From Ancylobacter amanitiformis (GTDB taxonomy: Bacteria; Pseudomonadota; Alphaproteobacteria; Rhizobiales; Xanthobacteraceae), in contig NZ_JAUSVR010000019.1 in NCBI RefSeq assembly GCF_030814815.1, forward strand, positions 1-64,000: 64,000 bases of DNA. The letters run 5' to 3'. A program made the position numbers and the translations under genes. The notes beneath the pieces are model-generated. The model made no database searches. It saw nothing but the letters and a program-made list of their open reading frames with translations, and was not told the DNA's origin. This document shows positions 44,881 to 53,586 of the stretch, piece by piece. Every line of letters begins with the position of its first letter. Within the stretch, counting starts at the first letter, position 1.

Positions 44881-45889
44881 GGCCGAAGACCTGCTGCGGG
44901 TCGAGAACCTCGTCACCCGCTTCAAGAGCGTCGAGCGCGGCAAATGGGTCACGGCGGTCGATGACGTCTCGATCCGCCTCGCCCCCGGCGAGATGGTCGG
45001 GCTGGTCGGCGAATCCGGCTGCGGAAAGTCGACGCTGGGCCGTTCCATTGTCGGGCTGGAACGCCCGCAATCGGGTCGCATCCTGCTGGATGGCGTCGAC
45101 CTCTCCAGCCTGCGCGGCCGTGCATTGCGCGAGACGCGGCGGGCGATCCAGTACGTGTTCCAGGACCCCTATGCCTCGCTCAACGATCGCCAGACCATCG
45201 GCGAGACGCTGACGGAGGCGCTGATCATCATCGGCATGACGGACCGTGAGGCCCAGCGGCGGCGGGTCCATACGCTGCTGGATCAGGTCGGACTGCCGGA
45301 CGCGCTGGCCGAGCGCTACCCGCGCGAACTCTCGGGCGGGCAGCGCCAGCGCGTCGCCATCGCCCGCTCGCTGGCGGTGGAGCCGCGCGTGCTGATCTGC
45401 GACGAGCCGGTGAGCGCGCTCGACCTGTCGATCCGCGCGCAGGTGATGAACCTGTTCCTCACGCTGCACAAGGATCTCGGCGTCGCCTGCCTGTTCATCG
45501 CTCATGATCTCGCGCTGGTGCGGCAGGCCACCAGCCGCACCTATGTGATGTATCTCGGCAAGATCGTGGAGGATGCGTCCTCGGCCGAACTCTACGCCCG
45601 GCCGAGCCATCCTTATACGCAGGCGCTGCTCGGCTCGATCCCGAGCGCCGATCCGCGCGTCGAGGCGCATCGCGAACCGCCGCCGATCTTCGGCGACATT
45701 CCCAGCCCGACCAATCCGCCCTCCGGCTGCCGTTTCCGCACCCGCTGCCCGCGCGCGATGGAGGTCTGCGCGAGCGGCCCGCCGCCGCGCCTCGCTCTCG
45801 CGCCGCGCCATCACGCGAGCTGCGTGATCGCCGGCGATCTCTACGCCCACAGCCATCCCGAACCGCACCGCCTGCCGATGCCGGCCTGA
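44873..45889 (+). CDS. ABC ATPase, DppF/OppF type
   Basis: The 338-residue ATPase has Walker A GESGCGKST, signature LSGGQRQR, Walker B VLICDEPVSALD and H-loop IAHDLAL. The C-terminal oligopeptide-transporter domain has CRFRTRCPRAMEVC. It completes the importer. Its stop is 49 nt before the class V PLP enzyme. Confidence 0.93.
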   Translation: MHEAEDLLRVENLVTRFKSVERGKWVTAVDDVSIRLAPGEMVGLVGESGCGKSTLGRSIVGLERPQSGRILLDGVDLSSLRGRALRETRRAIQYVFQDPYASLNDRQTIGETLTEALIIIGMTDREAQRRRVHTLLDQVGLPDALAERYPRELSGGQRQRVAIARSLAVEPRVLICDEPVSALDLSIRAQVMNLFLTLHKDLGVACLFIAHDLALVRQATSRTYVMYLGKIVEDASSAELYARPSHPYTQALLGSIPSADPRVEAHREPPPIFGDIPSPTNPPSGCRFRTRCPRAMEVCASGPPPRLALAPRHHASCVIAGDLYAHSHPEPHRLPMPA

Positions 45890-45938
45890 GCGACACGCTC
45901 GCCGCATCCCGCGTACGGCCTTCAAGAAGGACGCCCCC

Positions 45939-47186
45939 GTGACAACACAGACCACGCCCCAGCGCCCGCCCCATCTGAAGACCGCTCCCGACGACGAGGC
46001 CTACTGGCTCGCCATCCGCGCGACCATGGAGCCGATGTATGTCAACACCCAGCTGGTCAACACCCGGCGCGGCGCCGCCCCCCGCGTGGTGCGCGACCGG
46101 GTGCGCGAACTGGTCGATCTCTCGCTGTCCTATGAGCTCGACGAGTATGAGCCGATGCGCGACTTGAAGGAAAGCGGCTCCTCGCTCGCCATCCGGCAAC
46201 TGCTCGGCGATTATTTCGGCGCGGATGCCGATGAGGTGGCGCTGACCCGCAACGCGATGGAGGGCATCGTCACCGTGCTGAACGGGGTTGCCCTGAAGCC
46301 GGGCGACGAGGTGCTGGCCACCCGGTTCTGTTATGATTCGAACCTCGCCATCATCCGCCAGCGCGCCTTGCGCGAGGGCATCGTGCTGCGCTTCGTCGAG
46401 CTGCCCTTCGGCATCGCCACCGACGCGGAGATCGTCGCCGCCTTCGCCGCGGCCATTACCGGGCGCACGCGGCTGATCAGCTTTCCCCATGTCGTCGCCA
46501 ATACCGGGCTGGTGATGCCGGTGCGCCAGATCGCGGCTCTGGCCGCCGCGCACGGCGCCTTCACCGTGGTGGATGGCGCCCACTCGGCCGGGCATATCGT
46601 GTTCCGGCTCGATGAACTGGGCTGCGATGCCTATGCCACCTGCCTGCACAAATGGATGTACGGGCCGCGCGGTACCGGCTTCCTGCATGTGCGGCGCGAG
46701 AAGATCGCCGATGTCTGGCCGCTTTTCGCCAGCTGGTCCGGCAAGCCGGTCGATTCGATCGAGAAATTCGAGGAGGTCGGCACGGTGTTCAAGGCGCTGC
46801 CCGCCTCGATCCCCGAGGCCATCGCGTTCAATCGCGGCATCGGCCAGGCGGAAAAATCCGCCCGCCTGCGCTATCTGCGCGACCGGTGGGCGGGGCGCCT
46901 GGGCGAGCACGAGCGCATCCGCCTGCTGACCGACATCGCCGCCGATCCCGGCACCGGCTTTGGCGGCTTCGTCATCGATGGGCTGGACGGCGAGGACTTC
47001 GCCCGCACGCTGCGCGAGGAATTTGCCATCAACGTGCGCGCCTTCGCCATGGACGAGGATCCCGCCATGCGGGGCATCCATCTCTCGCCGGGCCTGCCCA
47101 ACACGGTGGAGGAGGTGGACCGCTTCGTGGAGGCGACCTTCGCCATCCTCGCGCGCAGCCACAACTCGCTCATGCGGGCAGGATGA
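45939..47186 (+). CDS. Class V aminotransferase-fold PLP enzyme (isopenicillin N epimerase-like)
   Basis: The 415-residue fold type I PLP enzyme has the cofactor Asp-His (VVDGAHSAGHI) and the Schiff-base Lys in ATCLHKWMYGPRGTGFLHV. The family includes racemases/epimerases, cysteine-S-conjugate lyases and desulfurases; the reaction here is unknown. A GTG at 45939 follows AAGAAGG at good spacing. As the last gene of the importer operon it likely acts on the imported compound. Its 3' end overlaps the convergent M24 gene by 17 nt. Confidence 0.87.
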   Translation: MTTQTTPQRPPHLKTAPDDEAYWLAIRATMEPMYVNTQLVNTRRGAAPRVVRDRVRELVDLSLSYELDEYEPMRDLKESGSSLAIRQLLGDYFGADADEVALTRNAMEGIVTVLNGVALKPGDEVLATRFCYDSNLAIIRQRALREGIVLRFVELPFGIATDAEIVAAFAAAITGRTRLISFPHVVANTGLVMPVRQIAALAAAHGAFTVVDGAHSAGHIVFRLDELGCDAYATCLHKWMYGPRGTGFLHVRREKIADVWPLFASWSGKPVDSIEKFEEVGTVFKALPASIPEAIAFNRGIGQAEKSARLRYLRDRWAGRLGEHERIRLLTDIAADPGTGFGGFVIDGLDGEDFARTLREEFAINVRAFAMDEDPAMRGIHLSPGLPNTVEEVDRFVEATFAILARSHNSLMRAG

Positions 47187-48360
47187 GCAGCCCGGCGTCG
47201 AGCGTCGTCAGGCGATCCGTGCCGTCCTCGGTGATGACGAGCGTGTCCTCATACATGAGGCCGCCCCAGCCGGGGCGGTAATAGGGTGTCTCGACATTGA
47301 TGACCATTCCCGGCTCGAGCGCCACCGGCTCTGCCGGGCCGAGAGTCGGGTATTCGTGAGAATCGAGCCCGAGCCCGTGGCCGACATGGTGCCGGCGATA
47401 GTGCGGCAGGCCGGCCGCGCGCACCGCCTCGACCGTGGCATGGAACAGCGCGTCGCTTCTCACCCCCGGCCCTACAAGGGCGAGGGCGGCACGCTGCCCC
47501 GCGACGATGGCGGTATCAACCCCGCATATCTCCGCCGAGGGTTCGCCGACCACCGCGCTGCGGGCTGTGTCCGACCAGTAGCCCTGCAACGATCCGCCAA
47601 TGTCGATGCGCAGCAGATCGCCCGGCGTGAGGCGGCGCGGGGCGGCATGCGCGTCGGCGAAGGCCGCGCGTGGTCCCGAGGTGACGGCGATGAAGCCCGG
47701 CCGGATGCCGGCGCGGATCATCCATGCGGAAATCTCCGCCGCCAGGTCCAGCTCGCTCACGCCGGCGCGGGCCTGGGCCAGCGCTGCAGCCAGCGCATTC
47801 TCGGTCTCCCGCGTCGCGTAGCGCAGCAGGGCGATTTCATCCGCATCCTTGATCATACGCGCACGGCGGAACAGCGCGGCGGTGTTCTCCGGCGGCAGCA
47901 CGGCGAGGTCGGCGGGAAGCGTGGCGGGTGGCGGTCCTTCGATCGCCAGCGCCCGGCGCGCGCCGGCCAGCGCCGCGATGGCGGCGGCGAGCGCCTCCTC
48001 ATACGTGGCGAACGAGATGACCCGCGTGGCCGTCGCCTCCCGCGCCTCGGCATCATCGAAGAAAAAGGTCCGGTAGGCGAAATAGCGCAGGCCGTATTGC
48101 GCGACCGGATGCCCGCTCGCCTCCTGCGCGGCCCACAGGTCCGCCGTCGGCCCGACCAGGATCCACTCGTCGTTCGTGAACACGGCGGCCATGCGCTGGG
48201 CCGGATCGGTGTCATAGCCCATGCTGCGATAGCCGCTGCAATAAACCACGTTGGGCGGCGAGGTCGCGACCATGAGGCGTTCCTCGCCCGCAAGCGCGAG
48301 AACGCGCGCGCGATGGCGCCGGGCGAGGCTGGCAAGGTTGATGGCGGGAATCGGGCTCAT
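47170..48360 (-). CDS. M24 metallopeptidase-family hydrolase (Xaa-Pro peptidase/creatinase fold)
   Basis: The 396-residue pita-bread enzyme has an N-terminal creatinase-like domain (about 1-165) and a C-terminal domain with the full metal set: Asp in RIDIGG, Asp in SDTARS, His in HHVGHGLG and Glu residues in NVETPYYRPG and YEDTLVITEDG. It probably cuts an X-Pro-like or C-N bond in the imported substrate. The ATG at 48360 overlaps the gntR stop as ATGA, so the two are co-translated, and it converges on the PLP enzyme gene. Confidence 0.88.
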   Translation of the reverse strand: MSPIPAINLASLARRHRARVLALAGEERLMVATSPPNVVYCSGYRSMGYDTDPAQRMAAVFTNDEWILVGPTADLWAAQEASGHPVAQYGLRYFAYRTFFFDDAEAREATATRVISFATYEEALAAAIAALAGARRALAIEGPPPATLPADLAVLPPENTAALFRRARMIKDADEIALLRYATRETENALAAALAQARAGVSELDLAAEISAWMIRAGIRPGFIAVTSGPRAAFADAHAAPRRLTPGDLLRIDIGGSLQGYWSDTARSAVVGEPSAEICGVDTAIVAGQRAALALVGPGVRSDALFHATVEAVRAAGLPHYRRHHVGHGLGLDSHEYPTLGPAEPVALEPGMVINVETPYYRPGWGGLMYEDTLVITEDGTDRLTTLDAGLLILPA

Positions 48361-49112
48361 GGCTGCAACGGGTTGAATTCGCCGACGAATTCGTTGCGGT
48401 CGGCGGGGTAGATCAGGCGTACCCAAGTGACGGGCAATTCATCCGCCCATGTCTGGCGCAGCGAGACGAGGAGCGGGGAACCGGCGACCACGTCGAGCCG
48501 CTCGGCATCGGCGGCACCGGCGGCCTCGGCGCGAATGGTGTGGCGCAGCCGGGTGCAGGGCAGGCGCGCCAGCAGCCATGTATTGGGCATGTCGGCCTCG
48601 AAATCGGCCTCGATGGCATCCGGCGCCGCGTCGAGGTTGATGAAGCGTTCCTCCAGCACTTCCGGCTTGCCGAAGCCGCAATGGGCGGCCGTCAGCATGA
48701 GCAGAGGCGTGCCGGCGGCGACCGCCGGCCAGAAGGGCGTGCTCTTGCCGGCCACCAGCTCGCGCTTGCGCAGCACCTTGTAGCTGTAGGTGCGGCCCCG
48801 CCCCTCGATTTCCTCGCGAATGTCGAGGAAGCCGATGACCGCATGGGTCTCGGTGGTGAGGGCCACCCGCGTGCCCTGCTTGCGGCGGCGCTCCAGCAGG
48901 CCGGCCTCGGTGAGCTTGGAGAGCGCCTTGCTCACCGTGGCGCGAGTGGTGGAGAGGGTCTCCATCAGGCTGTGCTCGGAGGGGATGCGATGCCCCGCCG
49001 GCCAGCGGCCGCTCATGATTTCCGAGCGCACGGCGCGTTCGATCTGCTTGTAGAGCGGGCCTTGACCGTCAAGCGCGATGGTCGAAACGCTCGCGTCCTC
49101 ATTCTCGTCCAT
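48357..49112 (-). CDS. GntR-family regulator, HutC/UTRA subfamily
   Basis: The 251-residue protein has an N-terminal winged helix (about 15-85, PSEHSLMETLSTTRATVSKALSKLTEAGLL, quoted in part) and a C-terminal UTRA effector domain (about 95-250, ending LVSLRQTWADELPVTWVRLIYPADR). The operator TTGYCTAGNCAA found at its own promoter and twice before the ABC operon fits this subfamily, whose sites are GTNTANAC-like or GTCTAGAC-like. It likely represses both transcripts until the imported compound or a product binds. Confidence 0.92.
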   Translation of the reverse strand: MDENEDASVSTIALDGQGPLYKQIERAVRSEIMSGRWPAGHRIPSEHSLMETLSTTRATVSKALSKLTEAGLLERRRKQGTRVALTTETHAVIGFLDIREEIEGRGRTYSYKVLRKRELVAGKSTPFWPAVAAGTPLLMLTAAHCGFGKPEVLEERFINLDAAPDAIEADFEADMPNTWLLARLPCTRLRHTIRAEAAGAADAERLDVVAGSPLLVSLRQTWADELPVTWVRLIYPADRNEFVGEFNPLQP

Positions 49113-49165
49113 GGCGCCGCTTCCACCTTGTGGCTCGGGTGAGAAGTGCCATGGCTGCCCGCCTT

Positions 49166-49177
49166 TTGTCTAGGCAA
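49166..49177. promoter_or_regulatory. GntR/UTRA operator, site 3 (autoregulatory)
   Basis: TTGTCTAGGCAA, the exact reverse complement of site 1 at 40347-40358. It lies 54 bp before the gntR start codon. Confidence 0.7.
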
Positions 49178-49256
49178 TTACGCGGGCAGGGCGCGGCGCC
49201 GCCTCCTGTCCCGCAGGGCATGGAGCCGGCGGGCGCCGCCGTCGCGGCCGGAGGGC

Positions 49257-50060
49257 TCAGGTCGCGGGCTGGAGGATATAGCGGGGGGCGACCGTCGCGT
49301 TGGACAGGTGTGGCAGCATGGCCTGCCGGGCGGTCTCATAGGCTTCCAGTTGCTCGCCCGCCTGCAGCGAGGGAAGGGTGATGAACTCACCCCGATCGAA
49401 GCCCAGCAGCGCCGCATCGACAAGGTTTTCCGGCGTCATCACCCAGCTGCCGGGAAGGTTGTCGATCGGCACGCCGGCGGTGTCCCAGAACTGCGTCGCG
49501 GTCACGCCGGGAAGAACCACCTGCACCCGCACGCCCTTGTCGGTGAGTTCCTTCCGCAACGACTGGCTGAAGGCGAGAACGAACGCCTTTCTGCCTCCAT
49601 AGACGCCGTTGAGCATCTCCGGCCCGATCGCCACGATGGACGAGATGTTGATGATCGCCCCGGCGCCGCGCGCAACGAAGCCGGGAGCCGCGGCATAGGT
49701 CAGGCGCATCACCGCGGTGACGTTGATGTCGATCATCTCTTCCATGCGGTCGACATCGGACTGCAGAAGCTCGCTCGCGCCGCCGAAGCCGGCATTGTTG
49801 ACGAGCACCGAGATGGACGTGTCCGACGCGAGGACGTCCTCGACCTTGCGCAGCGCGTCGTGTTGCGTGAGATCGGCGACGATAACCCGCGCCGTCACGC
49901 CATGCCGCGCCGCCAGCCGCTCGGCCTGCTGGGCGAGGCGCTCGGCATCGCGCGCAATCAGCAGCACATCATGGCCGCGCGCGGCGAGCCGGTCGGCATA
50001 GATGGCGCCGATCCCGGATGAGGCGCCGGTCACGACGGCGGTACCCTTGTCATTCATCAT
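49257..50060 (-). CDS. Short-chain dehydrogenase/reductase (SDR)
   Basis: The 267-residue protein is a classical SDR. The NAD(P) motif TGASSGIG is at about 11-18, the NNAG motif in LVNNAGFGG, the catalytic Ser in NISSIVA and YxxxK in YGGRKAF. In this last motif Tyr and Lys are both present. GGAGAAG precedes two adjacent ATG codons at 50060 and 50057. The substrate is unknown; its isolated position gives no pathway. Confidence 0.92.
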   Translation of the reverse strand: MMNDKGTAVVTGASSGIGAIYADRLAARGHDVLLIARDAERLAQQAERLAARHGVTARVIVADLTQHDALRKVEDVLASDTSISVLVNNAGFGGASELLQSDVDRMEEMIDINVTAVMRLTYAAAPGFVARGAGAIINISSIVAIGPEMLNGVYGGRKAFVLAFSQSLRKELTDKGVRVQVVLPGVTATQFWDTAGVPIDNLPGSWVMTPENLVDAALLGFDRGEFITLPSLQAGEQLEAYETARQAMLPHLSNATVAPRYILQPAT

Positions 50061-50498
50061 CTTCTCCTCATGCCTCGCCGACCGGCGGTTCCAGAAGAGC
50101 CGTACTAGCGAGGGATGCCGAATTCCCGAATGACGTAGGCGCGGCGATTCAGGACAGGGCGGGTTTTCGGCCCTGGCGCTTTCGAAATGGCCCTGTTCCG
50201 TCATCGTCATGCGTTCCGGCAAGGATGGCCGGAATCGATGGGTTGCCGACATTCGCAAGGAGGAGCGGGTGTCGTTATCTCTCCCCATGCGTCAACCGGC
50301 GCTGTCCGGCATGATGTCGCGCTTGATCGATTTCCACCGGGCCGCGGAAGATGGTGCCGGGACGCAGGAGGTCCCTCGGCATTGCCACGCCCGGGGATCG
50401 TGCGAACCTGATCGTTCCTCTCAAGGCCCGGGCGCCGCGGCAACACCCGGGTCCGGCTTCCACCTGTTATAATTGCCGACTAAACAATAGGTATCGAC
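50061..50498. other. Non-coding spacer between SDR and TehA-like gene
   Basis: This 438-bp divergent spacer has short open frames on both strands, but none has a ribosome site or recognisable product. It should contain the promoters of both flanking genes. Sequence around 50470-50498 is AT-richer (TAATTGCCGACTAAACAATAGG) and probably holds the promoter of the TehA-like gene. Confidence 0.5.
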
Positions 50499-51482
50499 AT
50501 GAGCAGCAGCGCCCGTCTTCCCCTTGTTCCCGCATCGTTCTTTGGCATGGTGCTGGGGCTCGCCGGGCTCGGCGGCAGCTGGCGGGCGGCGCATCTCGCC
50601 TGGGGCGTGCCCGCCCTGCCGGGTGAATTCCTCATGCTGAGCGCGGGAATCGTCTGGGCGGTGCTCGTCATTCTCTATGCCGGCAAATGGTTGATGGCCC
50701 GCGAGACGGCACTGGCCGAAATGGCCCATCCGATCCAGTGCTGCTTCGTCGGGCTGATCGGGGTCGCCACCCTGCTGGTCGCCGGCGGAGCCGCCCCCTA
50801 TGCCCATGACGTGGCGCTGGCGCTCTATGTCGTGGGCGCCCTGTTCACGCTGGGCTTCGCGGTGTGGCGAACCGGGGGGCTCTGGCTCGGCGAGCGCGCG
50901 CCGGAACATTCGACCCCGGTGCTCTATCTGCCCACGGTGGCCGGTAGCTTCGTGTCGGGCACGGTGGGCGCGGCGCTGGGCTATGCCGATCTCGGGCAGT
51001 TCTTCTTCGGCGCCGGGCTGTTCGGCTGGCTCGCCATCGAATCCGTGCTGCTGCACCGCATGCTCACCAGCCCGGCCATGGCGAGCGCGCTGCGTCCGAC
51101 ACTCGGCATCCAGCTGGCGCCGCCAGTGGTGGGGGCCGTCACCTTGATCGCCGTCGCGCCCTCCGCTCCGCCGCTCTTCGCCCACGCGATGATCGGTTAC
51201 GGTATCCTGCAGGCCCTGATCATCCTTCGGCTGCTGCCGTGGATCCTGCGCGAACCGCTCACGCCCTCCTACTGGGCCTTCACCTTCGGTGTGACCGCGC
51301 TGGCCACCGCGCCGATCCGTCTCGTTGCCCTGGGGGATGCAGGAACCGTGACGGTTCTGGCACCAATCCTGTTCGTGTTCGCCAATGTCGTCGTGTTCAT
51401 CGTCGCGGCCGTGACGCTCTACCGGGCGGTGCAAGGCAGGCTGCTGCCGGCGCCCCCGGTTGCGGCGAGCCCGGCGAAGTGA
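50499..51482 (+). CDS. TehA-like TDT-family membrane carrier
   Basis: The 327-residue integral membrane protein has ten predicted spans and begins LPLVPASFFGMVLGLAGLGGSW, the TehA/SLAC1 signature, with the pore Phe-containing region further on (YWAFTFGVTALATA). Members conduct anions or expel tellurite and dicarboxylates. It differs clearly from the TDT protein at 1254. No specific context; the downstream isochorismatase-family gene is separated by 131 bp. Confidence 0.87.
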   Translation: MSSSARLPLVPASFFGMVLGLAGLGGSWRAAHLAWGVPALPGEFLMLSAGIVWAVLVILYAGKWLMARETALAEMAHPIQCCFVGLIGVATLLVAGGAAPYAHDVALALYVVGALFTLGFAVWRTGGLWLGERAPEHSTPVLYLPTVAGSFVSGTVGAALGYADLGQFFFGAGLFGWLAIESVLLHRMLTSPAMASALRPTLGIQLAPPVVGAVTLIAVAPSAPPLFAHAMIGYGILQALIILRLLPWILREPLTPSYWAFTFGVTALATAPIRLVALGDAGTVTVLAPILFVFANVVVFIVAAVTLYRAVQGRLLPAPPVAASPAK

Positions 51483-51506
51483 ATGCAGGCCTGCCTTGGC
51501 AGGTCG

Positions 51507-51551
51507 CTTCCGCGCAGGCCTCTTCCGCGCAGATCTCTTCCGCGCAGATCT
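51507..51551. repeat. 15-bp tandem repeat
   Basis: Three 15-bp units of form CTTCCGCGCAGATCT (51507 slightly diverged, 51522 and 51537 identical), followed by a partial copy. It fills the spacer between the TehA-like and isochorismatase-family genes. Confidence 0.85.
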
Positions 51552-51613
51552 CTTCCGCCTCGGCCCCGCAGCGGAGGGCGGTATTCCCAACAAGCCCATC
51601 GGGAGGAAAATCG

Positions 51614-52342
51614 ATGAAGCCGAACTATTCCCCACGCTCGGCGGCGCTTTACGCCGACACCGCGACCCCGGTTCTGCCGAGGACGGACATGGTGCTGGAC
51701 CTCACGCGCACCGCGCTGGTCGTCATCGATCCGCAGGTTGACGTGATGAGCCCGAACGGCCTCGCCTGGGCGGCGGTCGGCGAGAGCGTGACCGAGAACA
51801 ATCTGGTGCCGAACCTCATCGAGCTGTTCGCCGCCGCCAAGAAGGCCGGAATCGTGGTGGCTGTCTCGCCCCACTATTATTACTGCTGGGATCACCACTG
51901 GCGCTGGCAGGCCCCGCTGGAAAAATTCCAGCACGATGTCGGCGCCTTCGACCGCAAGGGGCCCTACACGGTGGAGGGCTTTCGTGCCTCGGGGGCGGAC
52001 TTCATGGAGGAGTTCAAGCCCTATATCGAGGACGGCAAGACCATCATCTGCTCGCCGCACAAGCTCTATGGCCCGCAGGCAAACGACCTGAAGCTGCAAC
52101 TCGGCAAGCAGGGTATCAACCAGGTGATCCTCGCCGGGATGCTGGCCAATATGTGTGTGGAATCGCACATGCGCGATCTGCTGGAGGCCGGTTTCGAGGT
52201 CGCCGTGGTGCGCGATGCCGTGGCCGCCCCGAAACTGCCGGACGGCGACGGCTATCTCGCCGCGCTCATCAATTTCCGCTTCATGGCCAATGGCGTCTGG
52301 TCCACCGACGAGACGGTGCAGCGGCTCGAAACGCCGGCCTGA
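51614..52342 (+). CDS. Isochorismatase-family cysteine hydrolase
   Basis: The 242-residue alpha/beta hydrolase has the triad of this family: Asp in ALVVIDPQVDV, Lys in SPHKLYG (about 155) and Cys in MLANMCVESHMRDLLEAG. Members hydrolyse isochorismate, nicotinamide, N-carbamoyl compounds or other amides. GGGAGGAAA before the ATG at 51614 fixes the start. It is followed on the same strand by a GlxA-type regulator, an arrangement common for amidohydrolases under such control. Confidence 0.9.
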   Translation: MKPNYSPRSAALYADTATPVLPRTDMVLDLTRTALVVIDPQVDVMSPNGLAWAAVGESVTENNLVPNLIELFAAAKKAGIVVAVSPHYYYCWDHHWRWQAPLEKFQHDVGAFDRKGPYTVEGFRASGADFMEEFKPYIEDGKTIICSPHKLYGPQANDLKLQLGKQGINQVILAGMLANMCVESHMRDLLEAGFEVAVVRDAVAAPKLPDGDGYLAALINFRFMANGVWSTDETVQRLETPA

Positions 52343-52501
52343 CACCATCGGCGCAGAGGCGGGCGAGGCGGTAGAGACCCCGGGCCCGTCTCAACCGACA
52401 TCGCCGTCTGCGCGGGCGCCGGCTTTGGCGTGCCTTGCCGGAGCGTCATGTCCGAATTACATTGACACCGTAATTTTCGGTCATGAGGTTGGCAATCCAT
52501 C

Positions 52502-53488
52502 ATGCGCCAGGTCGGCTTCATTCTGGAAGATGGCTTCCAGGTCATGGGCATGGCCGCCCTCTCGGCGTTTGAACTTGCCAATGTCACGCTCGGTCGCGAG
52601 GCCTATGGTCTCACCGTGATGTCGGAGCGGGGCGGCACGGTTCGCTCCTCCCTCGGCATACGGATCGAGACCGGGGTGCTGACGGATTTTCCGGATACGC
52701 TCATGGTCATGGGCGAACTGGTGCCTCGCCAACTGTCCTCGGGCCTGCGCGACTATATCGCCCGCGCGGGACAGCACAGCCGCCGCGTCGCCGGCGTGTG
52801 CACGGGGGCATTCCTGCTCGGCGAGGCCGGCCTGCTGGACGGCCGTCAGGTGACGACGCACTGGGCGCATGCGCGCGACCTGCAGCAGCGTTTTCCCAAT
52901 GCCAGGGTCGACGAGGAAAGGATCTTCGTCTCCGACGGCAATATCTGGACATCGGCCGGCATGAGCGCGGCGATCGACCTGACGCTGGCGCTCATCGAGG
53001 ATGATCATGGCGCGGCGCTCGCCCGGACGGTCGCCCGCAAGCTGGTGGTCTATCATCGTCGGCCGGGTGGCCAGTCGCAGTTCTCCGCCCTGCTGGAACT
53101 CGAGCCCCGGTCGGATCGCGTGCGCCGGGCGCTGATCTACGCCAAGGAGAATCTGCGCAATCCGCTGACGGTGGAAGAACTGGCAGAGGCGGCCAACCTG
53201 AGCCCGCGCCAGTTCAGCCGCATCTTTCGCGAGCAGACGGGGCAATCGCCGGCCAAGGCGGTGGAACGCCTGCGGCTCGAGGCCGCCAAGCTCATGCTGG
53301 AGGAGGGGTGGCACGCCATGGACGTGGTTGCGCGCGATACCGGCTTCGCCGACCGGGATCGCATGCGCCGGGCCTTCCTGCGCTTTTTCGGCCATCCTCC
53401 GCAGAGTATGCAGCGCAGCCTGCGCCTCATCAGCAAGGATGACGACACGAAGGATGACGACGACGCCAAGGCCGCCGGCGTCGGGTGA
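52502..53488 (+). CDS. GlxA-type AraC-family regulator with DJ-1/PfpI domain
   Basis: The 328-residue protein has a DJ-1/PfpI-like amidase domain (about 1-165), with the nucleophile-elbow Cys in RVAGVCTGAFLLGEAGLL. An AraC double helix-turn-helix domain follows (about 215-310, TVEELAEAANLSPRQFSRIFREQTG, quoted in part). The tail is acidic (DDDTKDDDD). Such regulators respond to amines or amino-acid derivatives. A TTGACA at 52462-52467 and a loose inverted repeat (TCCGAATTAC / GTAATTTTCGG) lie just upstream. Confidence 0.9.
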   Translation: MRQVGFILEDGFQVMGMAALSAFELANVTLGREAYGLTVMSERGGTVRSSLGIRIETGVLTDFPDTLMVMGELVPRQLSSGLRDYIARAGQHSRRVAGVCTGAFLLGEAGLLDGRQVTTHWAHARDLQQRFPNARVDEERIFVSDGNIWTSAGMSAAIDLTLALIEDDHGAALARTVARKLVVYHRRPGGQSQFSALLELEPRSDRVRRALIYAKENLRNPLTVEELAEAANLSPRQFSRIFREQTGQSPAKAVERLRLEAAKLMLEEGWHAMDVVARDTGFADRDRMRRAFLRFFGHPPQSMQRSLRLISKDDDTKDDDDAKAAGVG

Positions 53489-53586
53489 CAGTCCCGCGGC
53501 GGGCATTCGTGCGGATGGGAGGATCGCTTCGCGATGGCCTTCGCCGTCGCGCGCGCCGTGGGTGACTGGAGCGGCTTGAGCCCGGC

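Noticed and set aside
50209-50472. 87-codon frame upstream of the TehA-like gene
   Set aside because: No recognisable domain, several overlapping alternatives on the other strand, and it ends within the promoter-like region.
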